From NCBI RefSeq assembly GCF_002250505.1, contig NZ_NJGY01000001.1:1236489-1300488 (forward strand): DNA of 64,000 bases, given 5' to 3'. The notes beneath the pieces were generated by a model. It did not search any database and was not told the origin of the DNA. It worked only from the letters and a program-made list of their open reading frames with translations. Positions 27,823-37,050 of this stretch are shown piece by piece. The translations under genes and the position numbers were made by a program. Each line of letters opens with the position of its first letter. Within the stretch, counting starts at the first letter, position 1. The DNA comes from Janthinobacterium sp. PC23-8 (GTDB taxonomy: Bacteria > Pseudomonadota > Gammaproteobacteria > Burkholderiales > Burkholderiaceae_D).

Positions 27823-29169
27823 GTGGACTCCAACAACCAGATCAAGCCCGACGAAATCGAAATCCTGATCGTCGAAGACAGCCCGACCCAGGCCGAACGC
27901 TTGCGCCGCCTGATCCAGTCGCTGCACTACAAGGCGCGCGTGGCCGCCAACGGCCAACTGGCCCTGGCCGCGATCCGCGAGCGCAAGCCGCACCTGGTGC
28001 TGTCCGATATCGTCATGCCGGAAATGAACGGCTACGACCTGTGCCGCGCCATCAAGGCCGATCCCACCCTGCGCGACATTCCCGTGATCCTGGTTACCTC
28101 GCTCAACGACCCGAAGGACATTATCCGCGGCATCGAGTGCGGCGCCGACAATTTCATCCGCAAGCCGTACGCGGAAGACTATCTGCTCAACCGCATCAGC
28201 CACATGCTGATGAACCAGAAGCTGCGCAAGAACCAGAACGTCGAAATCGGCATCGCGCTCTACCTGGGCGACCAGAAGCATTTCATCAATGCCGAGCGCC
28301 AGCAGATCCTCGACCTGTTGATCTCGACCTATGAACAGGCGGTGCAGGTCAATGGCGAGCTGCAGGCGCGCGAGCGCCAGGTGATCGAACTGAACATGCG
28401 CCTGGCCCACCACGCAGCCGAGCTGGAAACGACCAACCGCGAAATCGCCCTGAAAAACCTCGAACTGGTCGAGGCGAGCCGCATGAAGTCGGCCTTTATC
28501 GCCAATATGTCGCACGAGCTGCGCACCCCGCTGAACGCCATCATCGGGTTTACCGGCGCGCTGCTGATGAAATTACCGGGGCCGCTGACGGCCGACCAGG
28601 ACAAGCAACTGACCACCATCCGCGCCAGCGCACGCCATCTGCTGTCGCTGATCAACGACATCCTCGACGTGGCCAAGATCGAGGCGGGCAAGCTGACGCT
28701 GTCGATCGAGCCCGTCCCGTGCCACGACCTGATCGCCGAAGTGGCCGACACCTTGCGCCCGCTGGCCCAGCAAAAGGGCCTGCTGCTGGAAGTGGATGCG
28801 GGCGCGCAAAAGGTAGTCATCGACACCGACCGCCGCGCGCTGACGCAAATCCTGATCAACCTGCTCAACAACGCCATCAAGTTCACGGAACAGGGCACCG
28901 TGCGCATCAGCCTGGCCCAGCGCGAGGAAGACGGCGCGCGCGTGACCGAAATGAGCATCACCGACAGCGGCGCCGGCATCAGGCAGGAAGACCAGGCCAA
29001 GCTGTTCCAGGCCTTCTCGCAGCTCGATTCGACCTCCACCCGCCATGCGGAAGGGGCGGGCCTGGGCCTGTACCTGTGCCAGAACCTGGCCAACGCCATC
29101 GGCGGCGCCCTGTTCTTCAACAGCGACTACGGCCAGGGCAGCACCTTTACACTGGCGCTGCGCAGCTGA
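27823..29169 (+). CDS. Hybrid REC-histidine kinase (receiver first)
   Basis: 448 residues from GTG 27823, with GAGGAGAGG upstream; the frame starts 13 codons earlier without a ribosome site. A receiver domain comes first (IVEDSPTQAERL, phospho-Asp in LVLSDIVMPEMNGYD, Lys in FIRKPY). A coiled-coil linker of about 80 residues follows, then HisKA with FIANMSHELRTPLNAIIG and an HATPase with NLLNNAIKFT, DSGAGI and GAGLGLYLC. No membrane segments, so it is cytoplasmic. Such REC-HK proteins usually receive phosphate from another kinase or act as response-linked output. No partner is adjacent. Confidence 0.92.
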   Translation: MDSNNQIKPDEIEILIVEDSPTQAERLRRLIQSLHYKARVAANGQLALAAIRERKPHLVLSDIVMPEMNGYDLCRAIKADPTLRDIPVILVTSLNDPKDIIRGIECGADNFIRKPYAEDYLLNRISHMLMNQKLRKNQNVEIGIALYLGDQKHFINAERQQILDLLISTYEQAVQVNGELQARERQVIELNMRLAHHAAELETTNREIALKNLELVEASRMKSAFIANMSHELRTPLNAIIGFTGALLMKLPGPLTADQDKQLTTIRASARHLLSLINDILDVAKIEAGKLTLSIEPVPCHDLIAEVADTLRPLAQQKGLLLEVDAGAQKVVIDTDRRALTQILINLLNNAIKFTEQGTVRISLAQREEDGARVTEMSITDSGAGIRQEDQAKLFQAFSQLDSTSTRHAEGAGLGLYLCQNLANAIGGALFFNSDYGQGSTFTLALRS

Positions 29170-29185
29170 CATGATCGAAATGTCA

Positions 29186-29199
29186 CCGTAGTTCTACGG
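29186..29199 (+). promoter_or_regulatory. Small hairpin after the REC-kinase gene
   Basis: CCGTA-GTTC-TACGG lies 17-30 bp after the kinase stop and directly ahead of the predicted small-RNA promoter. There is no U-tract, so it is not a standard terminator. Confidence 0.35.
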
Positions 29200-29201
29200 T
29201 A

Positions 29202-29230
29202 TTGCACTGCACCATTTTTAGCGCTATAGT
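29202..29230 (+). promoter_or_regulatory. Sigma-70-type promoter of a candidate small RNA
   Basis: TTGCAC (29202-29207), exactly 17 bp, then TATAGT (29225-29230). One of the best sigma-70 matches in the window and not followed by a coding start. Confidence 0.65.
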
Positions 29231-29236
29231 GGACTT

Positions 29237-29301
29237 GTCTCCTCCAAGCGTTCCTCGAACATTTGGATTTGGCCCGCGACTCAACCCGCGGGCTTTTTTT
29301 T
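29237..29301 (+). ncRNA. Candidate small RNA with anti-Shine-Dalgarno motif
   Basis: The predicted transcript starts about seven bases after the -10 box and ends in a strong intrinsic terminator (GCCCGCG..CGCGGGC plus eight T), giving about 65 nt. Near its 5' end it carries TCTCCTCC (29238-29245), complementary to Shine-Dalgarno sequences. No open reading frame fits. Short betaproteobacterial sRNAs carrying anti-SD motifs, toxic when overexpressed, have been described; I believe this is similar in layout but could not compare it. Regulation of ribosome binding sites is the obvious hypothesis. Confidence 0.55.
29272..29301 (+). terminator. Rho-independent terminator of the candidate small RNA
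   Basis: GCCCGCG stem, ACTCAACC loop, CGCGGGC stem, then TTTTTTTT. Confidence 0.9.
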
Positions 29302-29352
29302 GTCCATTGGCCATCGAACCAAACCTACTGCGCGTCGCGCTTTGCGGCCGGC

Positions 29353-29368
29353 GATGCTCACCGTACTT
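29353..29368. repeat. Hairpin CCGTACTTGAGTACGG in a repeat-like intergenic stretch
   Basis: A perfect 6-bp stem (CCGTAC/GTACGG) around TTGA, flanked by GCGATGCTCA and CTGCGCTTCTCGGCC. The surrounding 29330-29420 looks like an extragenic repeat rather than coding DNA. Only one copy lies in this window. Confidence 0.4.
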
Positions 29369-29468
29369 GAGTACGGCTGCGCTTCTCGGCCACAAATCAC
29401 TGCCGCTCGCTACGGTTTTGTTCGACGTCGTGACGCCAACTGATTGTTATCTCTGTTCATAAGTGAAT

Positions 29469-29492
29469 CAAACGATTAAGTTATATCATTTG
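29469..29492. promoter_or_regulatory. Candidate TetR operator upstream of the RND operon
   Basis: CAAACGA-N10-TCATTTG, an inverted repeat with one mismatch, within a very AT-rich 60-bp stretch 28 bp before the TetR start. Position and symmetry fit autoregulation of the tetR-RND operon. Confidence 0.5.
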
Positions 29493-29519
29493 TTTTAGTT
29501 ATGTGATTTAATTCCCAGC

Positions 29520-30284
29520 ATGAGAAAACCTTCACCACCGGCGCCGGCAGGGCCGGCAAAGGACGAGCCGGGCTGGCGCAATCTGTTTGGCCACTGCGTG
29601 GCGCGCAAGCCCCGTTCCGATGGCGAGCAGTCGCGCGAGCGCCTGCTGCGCAGCGCCATCCGCCTGTTTGCCGAACAGGGCTATGCCCGCACTTCCACGC
29701 GCGAACTGGCGCAGGCGGCCGGCGCCAATGCGGCCGCCATCAGCTATTATTTCGGCGACAAGGCGGGCCTGTACCGCGCCGCCTTTGCCGAGCAGTCGAG
29801 CGACCCGCTCGGCAATATCGCCCTGTTCGACCAGCCCGATTTCACCCTGCGCCAGACGCTGCAGGGTTTTTATGCGCAGATGCTCGCGCCCATGCAGCAG
29901 GGTGAACGGGCGCGCGACGCCATGCGCTTGTGGTGCCGCGAAATGCTCGAACCGACGGGCTTGTGGGCGCGCGAAATCGAGCAGAACATCCGTCCCGAGC
30001 ACGAAGCGTTCGCGCGCGTGCTGGCGCGCCACCTGGGCGCCGACGCCGACAGCGACGACATGCACCGGCTGGCCTTTTCGATCGCTTCGCTTGCATTGCA
30101 ACATATGGTCGGCGCCGACGTGATCGAGGTGCTGCGCCCGCAGCTGATGGCCACGCCCCAGGCCGCCGAGACCTGGCTCGGCCGCATGGTCGACTACGCT
30201 CTGGCGATGGCCGAAGTCGAACGCGCACGATTGCACGCCACTCCCACCATCGATACCGCAAAGGACCAGCATGAGGAAGTCTGA
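29520..30284 (+). CDS. TetR family repressor of the RND efflux operon
   Basis: 254 residues. The HTH (RLLRSAIRLFAEQGYARTS, then T.ELAQAAGANAAAISYYFG.K..LY) is a textbook TetR DNA-binding domain. The C-terminal ligand domain (WCREMLEPTGLW, MHRLAFSIASLALQ) is of the CerR/DUF1956 kind. Its last codons overlap the start of the outer-membrane factor gene by 14 bp, so it is the first gene of the efflux operon. It should repress the operon until a toxic ligand binds. Confidence 0.92.
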   Translation: MRKPSPPAPAGPAKDEPGWRNLFGHCVARKPRSDGEQSRERLLRSAIRLFAEQGYARTSTRELAQAAGANAAAISYYFGDKAGLYRAAFAEQSSDPLGNIALFDQPDFTLRQTLQGFYAQMLAPMQQGERARDAMRLWCREMLEPTGLWAREIEQNIRPEHEAFARVLARHLGADADSDDMHRLAFSIASLALQHMVGADVIEVLRPQLMATPQAAETWLGRMVDYALAMAEVERARLHATPTIDTAKDQHEEV

Positions 30285-31680
30285 ATACGCCCTGGCCGCC
30301 AGCATGATGCTGGCGCTGGCAGGCTGCGCCGTGCAGGGGCCACCCGCCACCGTGGCGGCGAGCACGCCCGCCAACTGGCACGCGCCGCTGCCGCACAACG
30401 GCAACGTGGCCGACCTGGCCAACTGGTGGCGCCAGCAGGGCGACGCCCTGCTGGTCGAGCTGATTACCGACGCCCAGCAGGTCAGCCCGAGCATCGCCGC
30501 GGCCCGCACCCGCATCGTGCAATCGCGCGCCGACCGCGTGGCCAGCGGCGCGGCGCTGGCGCCCGTGTTGGATGCCACCGGCAGCGTGGTGCGCACCAGC
30601 CAGCAGTCCGCCCAGCCGGGCGGCACCACCTCGCAGGCGGCGCTGCAAGCGTCATGGGAAATCGATGTCTTCGGCGCCAACCGCGCCACGCGCGACGCGG
30701 CCTCGGCGCGCCTGGACAGCGCGCAGGCCGGCTGGCACGACGCGCGCGTGTCGGTGGCGGCCGAAGTGGCGAACCAGTACTACAGCCTGCGCGCCTGCCG
30801 CCAGCTGCAAGGCGTGGCCGAACAGGACGCCGCCTCGCGCAGCGACACGGCGCGCCTGACGCAATTGAGCGCCGACGCCGGCTTCCAGGCGCCGGCCAAC
30901 GCCGCGCTGGCCCGTGCCAGCGCCGCCGAAGGCGCCAGCCGCGCCATCGAGCAGCGCGCCGTGTGCGACGTGGGGGTGCAGGCGCTGGTGGCCTTGACCG
31001 CCATGCCGGAAGACAGCTTGCGCGCCAGGCTGGCCGCCGCGCCGCTGGTGACGCCGGCGCCGCTGGCCATCAATACCCTGCCGGCACAGACGCTGGCGCA
31101 GCGGCCCGACATCTTCAGCGCCGAGCGCGAAGTGGCGGCCGCCAGTTTTGAAGTGGGCGGCGCCAAAGCCCAGCGCTATCCGCGCCTGAGCCTGGCCGGG
31201 TCGATTGGCAAAGGCAATATCCGCGCCGGCGGCCAGAGCATCACCGGCAGCACCTGGAGCATCGGCCCGCTGGCCGTGACGCTGCCGGTCTTCGACGGCG
31301 GGCGCCGCCGCGCCCAGGTCGACGCCGCCGTGGCCCGCTATGACGAAGCCGTCGTCAAATACCGCGCCGGCGTGCGCCAGGCCGTGCGCGAAGTGGAGGA
31401 AGCCTTGCTGAACCTGCAAAGCACGGACGCGCGCGGCAGCCACGCGCAAACGGCGCTCGAAGGCTATCGCGTGGCGTTTGTCGCCACCGACGAGCGCTAC
31501 AAGAACGGCCTGGCCAGCCTGCTCGAACTGGAGGACGCGCGCCGCACGCGCCTGGCCGCCGAAAACACCGTGGTCAATCTGCAGCGCGAACGCAGCAGCG
31601 CCTGGGTGGCGCTGTACCGCGCCGCCGGCGGCGGCTGGAACGCCGGCCAGAGCGCCCTGCAAGACGCCACCGCCCCCTGA
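30271..31680 (+). CDS. RND efflux outer-membrane lipoprotein (NodT/OprM family)
   Basis: 469 residues with a lipoprotein signal (SMMLALAGCAV). Two tandem OEP repeats typical of TolC-like channels: the first with ARTRIVQSRADRVASGA.LAP, the second with KAQRYPRLSLAGS and LLELEDARRTRLAAENTVV. It forms the outer-membrane duct of the tripartite pump encoded with the next two genes. Its start lies inside tetR, preceded by AAAGGA. Confidence 0.93.
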   Translation: MRKSEYALAASMMLALAGCAVQGPPATVAASTPANWHAPLPHNGNVADLANWWRQQGDALLVELITDAQQVSPSIAAARTRIVQSRADRVASGAALAPVLDATGSVVRTSQQSAQPGGTTSQAALQASWEIDVFGANRATRDAASARLDSAQAGWHDARVSVAAEVANQYYSLRACRQLQGVAEQDAASRSDTARLTQLSADAGFQAPANAALARASAAEGASRAIEQRAVCDVGVQALVALTAMPEDSLRARLAAAPLVTPAPLAINTLPAQTLAQRPDIFSAEREVAAASFEVGGAKAQRYPRLSLAGSIGKGNIRAGGQSITGSTWSIGPLAVTLPVFDGGRRRAQVDAAVARYDEAVVKYRAGVRQAVREVEEALLNLQSTDARGSHAQTALEGYRVAFVATDERYKNGLASLLELEDARRTRLAAENTVVNLQRERSSAWVALYRAAGGGWNAGQSALQDATAP

Positions 31681-31710
31681 TACACCGCAATCTATCTGAC
31701 GGACCAGAAC

Positions 31711-32862
31711 ATGAAAACACTGACATTCAAACCGCTTGCCGTGGCCATCGCGGCCTGTTGCCTGCTGGCCGGCGCCGGCGTGGCGCTGTATCCGGCGCCC
31801 TCCAGCGCCGCCGATGAAAAGAAGGCCGTGCAAAAGCCGGCCCTGACGGTGACCACCACCAAACCGCAAACGAGCAAACTGCCGATCAAATTGAGCGCCA
31901 ACGGCAACGTGGCCGCCTGGCAGGAAGCCATTATCGGCAGCGAATCGAACGGCCTGCGCCTGACCGATGTGCGCGTCAACGTCGGCGACGTGGTGCGCGC
32001 CGGCCAGGTGCTGGCCGTGTTCTCCAGCGACACGGTCAACGCCGATGTGGCGCAGGCCAGGGCGGCGGTGCTGGAAGCCGAAGCGAACGCCGCCGAAGCG
32101 TCGGCCAACGCCGCGCGCGCCCGCTCGCTGCAAACCACGGGCGCCATCAGCGCCCAGCAGATCAGCCAGTACCTGACGGCCGAACAGACCGCCAACGCCC
32201 GTATCGCATCAAGCAGGGCGCAGCTGGCGCAACAGCAGCTGCGCCTGAAATACACGCAGGTGACGGCCCCCGACAGCGGCGTGATCTCGTCGCGCTCGGC
32301 CACCGTCGGCTCGGTGGTGGGCGCCGGCACGGAGCTGTTCCGCCTGATCCGCCAGGGCCGCCTGGAGTGGCGCGCCGAAGTGACGGCGGCCGAACTGCTC
32401 AATTTGAAAGCGGGCACCCTGGCCGAAGTGAAGGCCGCCAATGGCAGCGTCTTGACGGGCAAGGTGCGCATGATCGCGCCGACGGTCGACCCGCAAACGC
32501 GCTCGGCCCTCGTCTACGTGGACCTGCCGGCCGGCGCCGCCGGCAATGCCCCGTTCAAGGCCGGCATGTACGCCAGCGGCGCGTTCGAGCTGGGGACCTC
32601 GGGCGCCTTGACCGTGCCGCAGCAGGCGATCGCCGTGCGCGACGGCTTCAGCTATGTGTTCCGGTTGAATCCCGACCAGCGCGTCAGCCAGATCAAGGTG
32701 CAGCCGGGCCGGCGCCTGACGGACCGCATCGAAATCGTCTCGGGCATCACGGCCGATACCACCATCGTCGTCAATGGCGCCGGTTTCCTCAATGATGGCG
32801 ACCTGGTCAGGAATATTGTCACCCCGGTCGCCAGCCCGGCCGCCGCGCCGGCAAGAAAATAA
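31711..32862 (+). CDS. RND efflux periplasmic adaptor (MFP/HlyD family)
   Basis: 383 residues with an N-terminal signal/anchor (AIAACCLLAGAGVALY). Lipoyl-like half motifs (GLRLTDVRVNVGDVVRAGQ and KYTQVTAPDSGVISSR) flank an alpha-helical hairpin, followed by beta-barrel and membrane-proximal domains. It links the RND pump to the outer-membrane channel. It lies 30 bp after the channel gene and 9 bp before the pump gene. Confidence 0.93.
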   Translation: MKTLTFKPLAVAIAACCLLAGAGVALYPAPSSAADEKKAVQKPALTVTTTKPQTSKLPIKLSANGNVAAWQEAIIGSESNGLRLTDVRVNVGDVVRAGQVLAVFSSDTVNADVAQARAAVLEAEANAAEASANAARARSLQTTGAISAQQISQYLTAEQTANARIASSRAQLAQQQLRLKYTQVTAPDSGVISSRSATVGSVVGAGTELFRLIRQGRLEWRAEVTAAELLNLKAGTLAEVKAANGSVLTGKVRMIAPTVDPQTRSALVYVDLPAGAAGNAPFKAGMYASGAFELGTSGALTVPQQAIAVRDGFSYVFRLNPDQRVSQIKVQPGRRLTDRIEIVSGITADTTIVVNGAGFLNDGDLVRNIVTPVASPAAAPARK

Positions 32863-32871
32863 GGACGGGCC

Positions 32872-35800
32872 ATGAATTTCTCTTCCCTGTCGATCAAGAA
32901 TCCGATCCCGGCCATCATGCTGTTCGCGCTGCTGACGCTGGCCGGCCTGCTGGCCTACAAGGCCAATCCGGTGCAGGATTTCCCGGACATCGAACTGCCG
33001 ATTGTCACCGTCAGCGCCTCGCTGCCGGGCGCCGCGCCGGCCCAGCTGGAAACCGAGGTGGCGCGCAAGATCGAAGACTCGGTCGCCACCTTGCAAGGCG
33101 TGAAAAACATCTATACCAAGGTGCTCGACGGCGTAGCCACCGTCACGGTGGAATTCGTGCTGGAAAAGCAGATAGCCGAAGCCGTCAACGACGTGCGCGA
33201 TGCGGTCGCCCGCGTCAAGGCCGACATGCCGGCCGAACTGCGCGACCCCACGGTCACGAAAGCCTCTACCGCGGGGCGCGTGGTGCTGACCTTTATCGCC
33301 ATGTCCAGGGCCGGCGTCGACAATCCCCTGGACGCGCCCGACCTGTCCTGGTATGTCGACAATACGGTCGCCAAGCGGCTGCTGACGGTGCCCGGCGTGG
33401 GCGCCGTCACGCGCGTGGGTGGCGTGTACCGCGAGATCCGGGTGGAACTCGATGACGCGCGCATGGCGGCGCTGAAAGTGTCGGCGCTGGACGTATCGCG
33501 CCAGCTGCGCCTGGTGCAGCGCGAGGCGCCGGGCGGGCGCGGCGACGTCAGCGGCGCCGAGCAGTCGGTGCGCACCATCGCCACCGTGAAGACGGCGGAG
33601 GAACTGTCGCGCGTCGATATCCCGTTGCCGGACGGGCGCCATGTGCGCCTCGACCAGGTGGCGAAGGTGCGCGACACGATTGCGGAGCCGCGCGCGCTGG
33701 CCGAGCAAGATGGCAAGACCGTGGTCGCCTTTGAGGTGTTCCGCACCAAGGGCGCCAGCGAAGTGGCGGTGGCCAATGGCGCGCGCGCCGCAGTGGCCGA
33801 GCTGCACCATGAAAACCCCAGCGTGGTCATCAAGCAGTCGATCGACAACGCCTTCCCGGTCGAGGAAAACTTCAACGGCTCGATGGAGCTGCTGTACGAA
33901 GGCGCGCTGCTGGCCGTGCTGGTGGTGTGGTGGTTTTTGCGCGACTGGCGCGCCACCCTGGTGGCGGCCGCCGCCCTTCCGCTGTCGGTGATGCCGGCGT
34001 TTCTGGGCATTTACTGGTTCGGCTATACGCTCAATACCGTCACCCTGCTGTCGCTGGCGCTGGTGGTGGGCGTACTGGTCGACGACGCCATCGTGGAAAT
34101 TGAAAACATCTCGCGCCACCTGCGCATGGGTAAATCCCCGATGGAAGCGGCGATGGAAGCGGCCGATGAAATCGGCATGGCGGTGATCGCCACCACGTTC
34201 GCGCTGGTGGCCGTGTTTCTGCCGACCGCTTTCATGAGCGGCATTCCGGGCCTGTTCTTCAAGCAGTTCGGCTGGACCGCCGTGCTGGCGGTGCTGGCGT
34301 CCCTGGTGGTGGCGCGGCTGCTCACGCCCATGATGGCGGCGTACATATTGAAACCGCTGCCGCACAAGGAAGAACAGGACGGCTGGCTGATGACGCGCTA
34401 CCTGAACACCATGCGCTGGTGTTTGAACCATCGCGGCATCACGGCGCTTGCCTCGCTGGCGTTCTTCGTGTGCTCGATCCTGCTCGTGCCGCTGCTGCCA
34501 ACCGGCTTCGTGCCGGCCGCCGACCGCGCGCAGACGCAGATCAACCTGGAACTGCCGCCCGGCTCGACCCTGGCCGAAACCCGGGCGGTGGCGGCGCAGG
34601 CGCGCAATGCGGCCATGCAGGTGCCCGGCATCAAGGGCGTGTTCAGCTCCATCGGCGGTGGTTCCAGCGGCGACGCCTTCGCGCCTGGGGCTGCTGCCGA
34701 AGCACGCCGCGCCGTGCTGACCCTGACCACCGTGCACCGCACCGACCGCAAGGAATCGATGGCAGGCCTGGAGTCGCAGCTGCGCAGCAAGCTCGATAAT
34801 ATCCCCGGCGCGCGCTTTACGGTCGGCCCGCCCGATACCGGCGTCAAGATGCAGCTGGTGCTGCGTTCGGAAGACCCGGTAGCACTGATGGCGGCGGCGC
34901 AAAAGGTCGAACGCGAACTGCGCGGCCTGCACGGCATCGGCAACGTCAATTCCAGCGCCTCGCTGGTGCGCCCGGAAATCATCGTGCGTCCCGACTTTGC
35001 CAAGGCGGCGGATCTGGGCGTGACGGCGGCCTCGATCGGCGAAACCGTGCGCGTGGCCACGGCTGGCGACTACGACACCGACCTGACGAAAATGAACCTG
35101 CCCGAGCGCCAGGTGCCGATCCGCGTGAAACTGCCCGACAGCGTGCGCGCCGACCTGGCCGCCATCGAGCGCCTGACGGTGCCCGGCAAGAATGGCCCGG
35201 TGCGCCTGGCCACTGTGGCCAGCGTCACCATGGAAAGCGGCCCGGCCCAGATCGACCGCCTGAACCGCAGCCGCAACGTGACCCTGGACGTGGAACTCGG
35301 TTCGCGCACCTTGGGTGAGTTGAACCAGGAAGCGCGCGCGCTGCCGTCGATGAAGAACCTGCCGGCGTCGGTGAAAATCGCCGAACTGGGCGACGCCCAG
35401 GAAATGGCCTCGCTGTTCGCCAGCTTTGGCCTGGCCATGCTGATCGGCGTGCTGTGCATCTATTGCGTGCTGGTGCTGCTGTTCAAGGATTTCATGCAGC
35501 CGATCACCATCCTGGCGGCGCTGCCGCTGTCAATCGGCGGCGCCTTTGTCGCGCTGCTGCTCACCGGCAGCGCGCTGTCGATGCCGTCGATGATCGGCCT
35601 GATCATGCTGATGGGGATCGTTACCAAGAACTCCATCCTGCTGGTCGACTACGCGATCCTGGCGCGCGAGGCGGGCATGGACCGTTTCGACGCCCTGGTC
35701 GACGCCTGCCACAAGCGTAGCCGCCCGATCCTGATGACGACGATTGCCATGGGTGCCGGCATGATGCCGCTGGCGCTGGGCTGGGGCGCCGACCCCAGCT

Positions 35801-35985
35801 TCCGTTCGCCGATGGCCATCACGGTGATCGGCGGCCTGATTACCTCGACGCTTTTGAGCCTGCTGGTGGTCCCGGCCGTGTTCACCTATATCGACGACCT
35901 GGAACACCTGATGCAGCGCGGCCGCGACAGGCTGCGCCGCCAGGCGGCGAAGATCGATGCCAAGGTGGTGCTCGACAAGCACTAA
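32872..35985 (+). CDS. RND efflux pump inner-membrane permease
   Basis: 1037 residues, the usual length for HAE-type RND pumps, with AAGGAC before the ATG. Twelve membrane segments and two large periplasmic loops are expected. Proton-relay residues are visible: D404/D405 in LVDDAIVEIEN (TM4) and the Lys of GIVTKNSILLVDY (TM10). Proton-driven export of drugs, dyes or aromatic toxins is the family role. The order tetR-channel-adaptor-pump places the channel before the adaptor, opposite to acrAB/mexAB-oprM. Confidence 0.94.
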   Translation: MNFSSLSIKNPIPAIMLFALLTLAGLLAYKANPVQDFPDIELPIVTVSASLPGAAPAQLETEVARKIEDSVATLQGVKNIYTKVLDGVATVTVEFVLEKQIAEAVNDVRDAVARVKADMPAELRDPTVTKASTAGRVVLTFIAMSRAGVDNPLDAPDLSWYVDNTVAKRLLTVPGVGAVTRVGGVYREIRVELDDARMAALKVSALDVSRQLRLVQREAPGGRGDVSGAEQSVRTIATVKTAEELSRVDIPLPDGRHVRLDQVAKVRDTIAEPRALAEQDGKTVVAFEVFRTKGASEVAVANGARAAVAELHHENPSVVIKQSIDNAFPVEENFNGSMELLYEGALLAVLVVWWFLRDWRATLVAAAALPLSVMPAFLGIYWFGYTLNTVTLLSLALVVGVLVDDAIVEIENISRHLRMGKSPMEAAMEAADEIGMAVIATTFALVAVFLPTAFMSGIPGLFFKQFGWTAVLAVLASLVVARLLTPMMAAYILKPLPHKEEQDGWLMTRYLNTMRWCLNHRGITALASLAFFVCSILLVPLLPTGFVPAADRAQTQINLELPPGSTLAETRAVAAQARNAAMQVPGIKGVFSSIGGGSSGDAFAPGAAAEARRAVLTLTTVHRTDRKESMAGLESQLRSKLDNIPGARFTVGPPDTGVKMQLVLRSEDPVALMAAAQKVERELRGLHGIGNVNSSASLVRPEIIVRPDFAKAADLGVTAASIGETVRVATAGDYDTDLTKMNLPERQVPIRVKLPDSVRADLAAIERLTVPGKNGPVRLATVASVTMESGPAQIDRLNRSRNVTLDVELGSRTLGELNQEARALPSMKNLPASVKIAELGDAQEMASLFASFGLAMLIGVLCIYCVLVLLFKDFMQPITILAALPLSIGGAFVALLLTGSALSMPSMIGLIMLMGIVTKNSILLVDYAILAREAGMDRFDALVDACHKRSRPILMTTIAMGAGMMPLALGWGADPSFRSPMAITVIGGLITSTLLSLLVVPAVFTYIDDLEHLMQRGRDRLRRQAAKIDAKVVLDKH

Positions 35986-36080
35986 CCGTATCGAAGTCAA
36001 GAGAAGCGATGGCCGCCCGCGCCATCGCTGTGGTCTATCTGGCATACTGCGCCATCCATCATTACGCACCGGCACCACCC

Positions 36081-37049
36081 ATGAATGTATCGTCTCCCCT
36101 CGCCCTGCTGCTGGCCTGTTCGCTGCTGGCCGCCTGCTCCGACAAAACCGCCGCCGTTCCCGCCCAGGCCAGCGCCGTCACGCCACCTGCGCCCGCAGCA
36201 ATGGCAACGCCACCGGCCGCCGAGGCGGCCAGCAAGGGCGACGACATGAAAACGCCGGAATCGCGCGCGCGCGACAAGAAGCAACAGGCCGACATGATGC
36301 GCTCCATCTTCGGCAAACACTACCGCGCCGACAGCGAGGACGCGCTGGCCGACCTGCGCGACCCGGACAGCAAGGAAGCTTCGGCCGACAAGCTCAGTTA
36401 CGTGGTCAGCGCCGTCAGCCACAAACTGCTGCCGGACGGGCGCGCCATCCTGGTCGCCAATGCCGAAACGGCCAATACGGAAGGCATGGCCGAATCAAGC
36501 CACGCCTCGCCCGGCCTGCTCAATGTATTCTACCTGGCACCCAAGGGCAAACCCGGCGGCGAATCCTGGCAGGTGGTGAAGCGGCTGGAAAATATCGCCA
36601 CCCTCGGTTCGTCCGGGCAGTTGGGCGACGTGCACTGGGTAAGGCTGGGCGCCGCCAAGCAGGGCCTGGCGATCCACCACGGCTACACGGGCCAGGGCTA
36701 TACGATCAGCCAGCTGACGCTGTTCGAGCTTGGCGCCGACACGGTCACCGAACTGGCTGGCGGCATCGACCTGCACTCGGACAATGAAGGCGCTTGCGGA
36801 CCCGAAACGGACGACTGCTGGCTGGTCGACGGCAACTGGCATTTCGCCCCCGCGCGCGATGGCGGCGCCTGCGACGACCTGCTGGTCGACTTCACGGGCG
36901 CCTCACGCAAGATCAAGCCGGGGGTGCGGGTCAAGGAAAACGAAGAGCCGCCGCGCCTGGTCACGCCGATGAACGGCCGTGCGCGTTATGCCTTCGATGG
37001 CAAGCATTACAAGCTGGTCGAAGGGAAGAATATCGTTCCTGGCGTATAG
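36081..37049 (+). CDS. Hypothetical lipoprotein
   Basis: 322 residues from ATG 36081. The longer frame from 36009 adds 24 residues and hides the lipobox. Signal peptide with lipobox SLLAACSDK. The mature protein starts with an Ala/Pro-rich linker, then a globular part containing a paired-Cys loop (NEGACGPETDDCWLVDG) and one more Cys in GGACDDL. No known family is recognised. It is probably an outer-membrane-anchored periplasmic protein. It follows the RND operon by 95 bp but may have its own promoter. Confidence 0.7.
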   Translation: MNVSSPLALLLACSLLAACSDKTAAVPAQASAVTPPAPAAMATPPAAEAASKGDDMKTPESRARDKKQQADMMRSIFGKHYRADSEDALADLRDPDSKEASADKLSYVVSAVSHKLLPDGRAILVANAETANTEGMAESSHASPGLLNVFYLAPKGKPGGESWQVVKRLENIATLGSSGQLGDVHWVRLGAAKQGLAIHHGYTGQGYTISQLTLFELGADTVTELAGGIDLHSDNEGACGPETDDCWLVDGNWHFAPARDGGACDDLLVDFTGASRKIKPGVRVKENEEPPRLVTPMNGRARYAFDGKHYKLVEGKNIVPGV

Positions 37050-37050
37050 T

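Noticed and set aside
32209..34932. Very long antisense open frame (907 codons) opposite the RND adaptor and pump genes
   Set aside because: A codon-position shadow of high-GC coding DNA. It is Gln/His/Arg-rich with no domain pattern, and the plus-strand proteins are unmistakable RND components.
30271..35985. RND efflux operon as a novel system
   Set aside because: All three components and the TetR regulator are standard. Only the channel-first gene order is slightly unusual.
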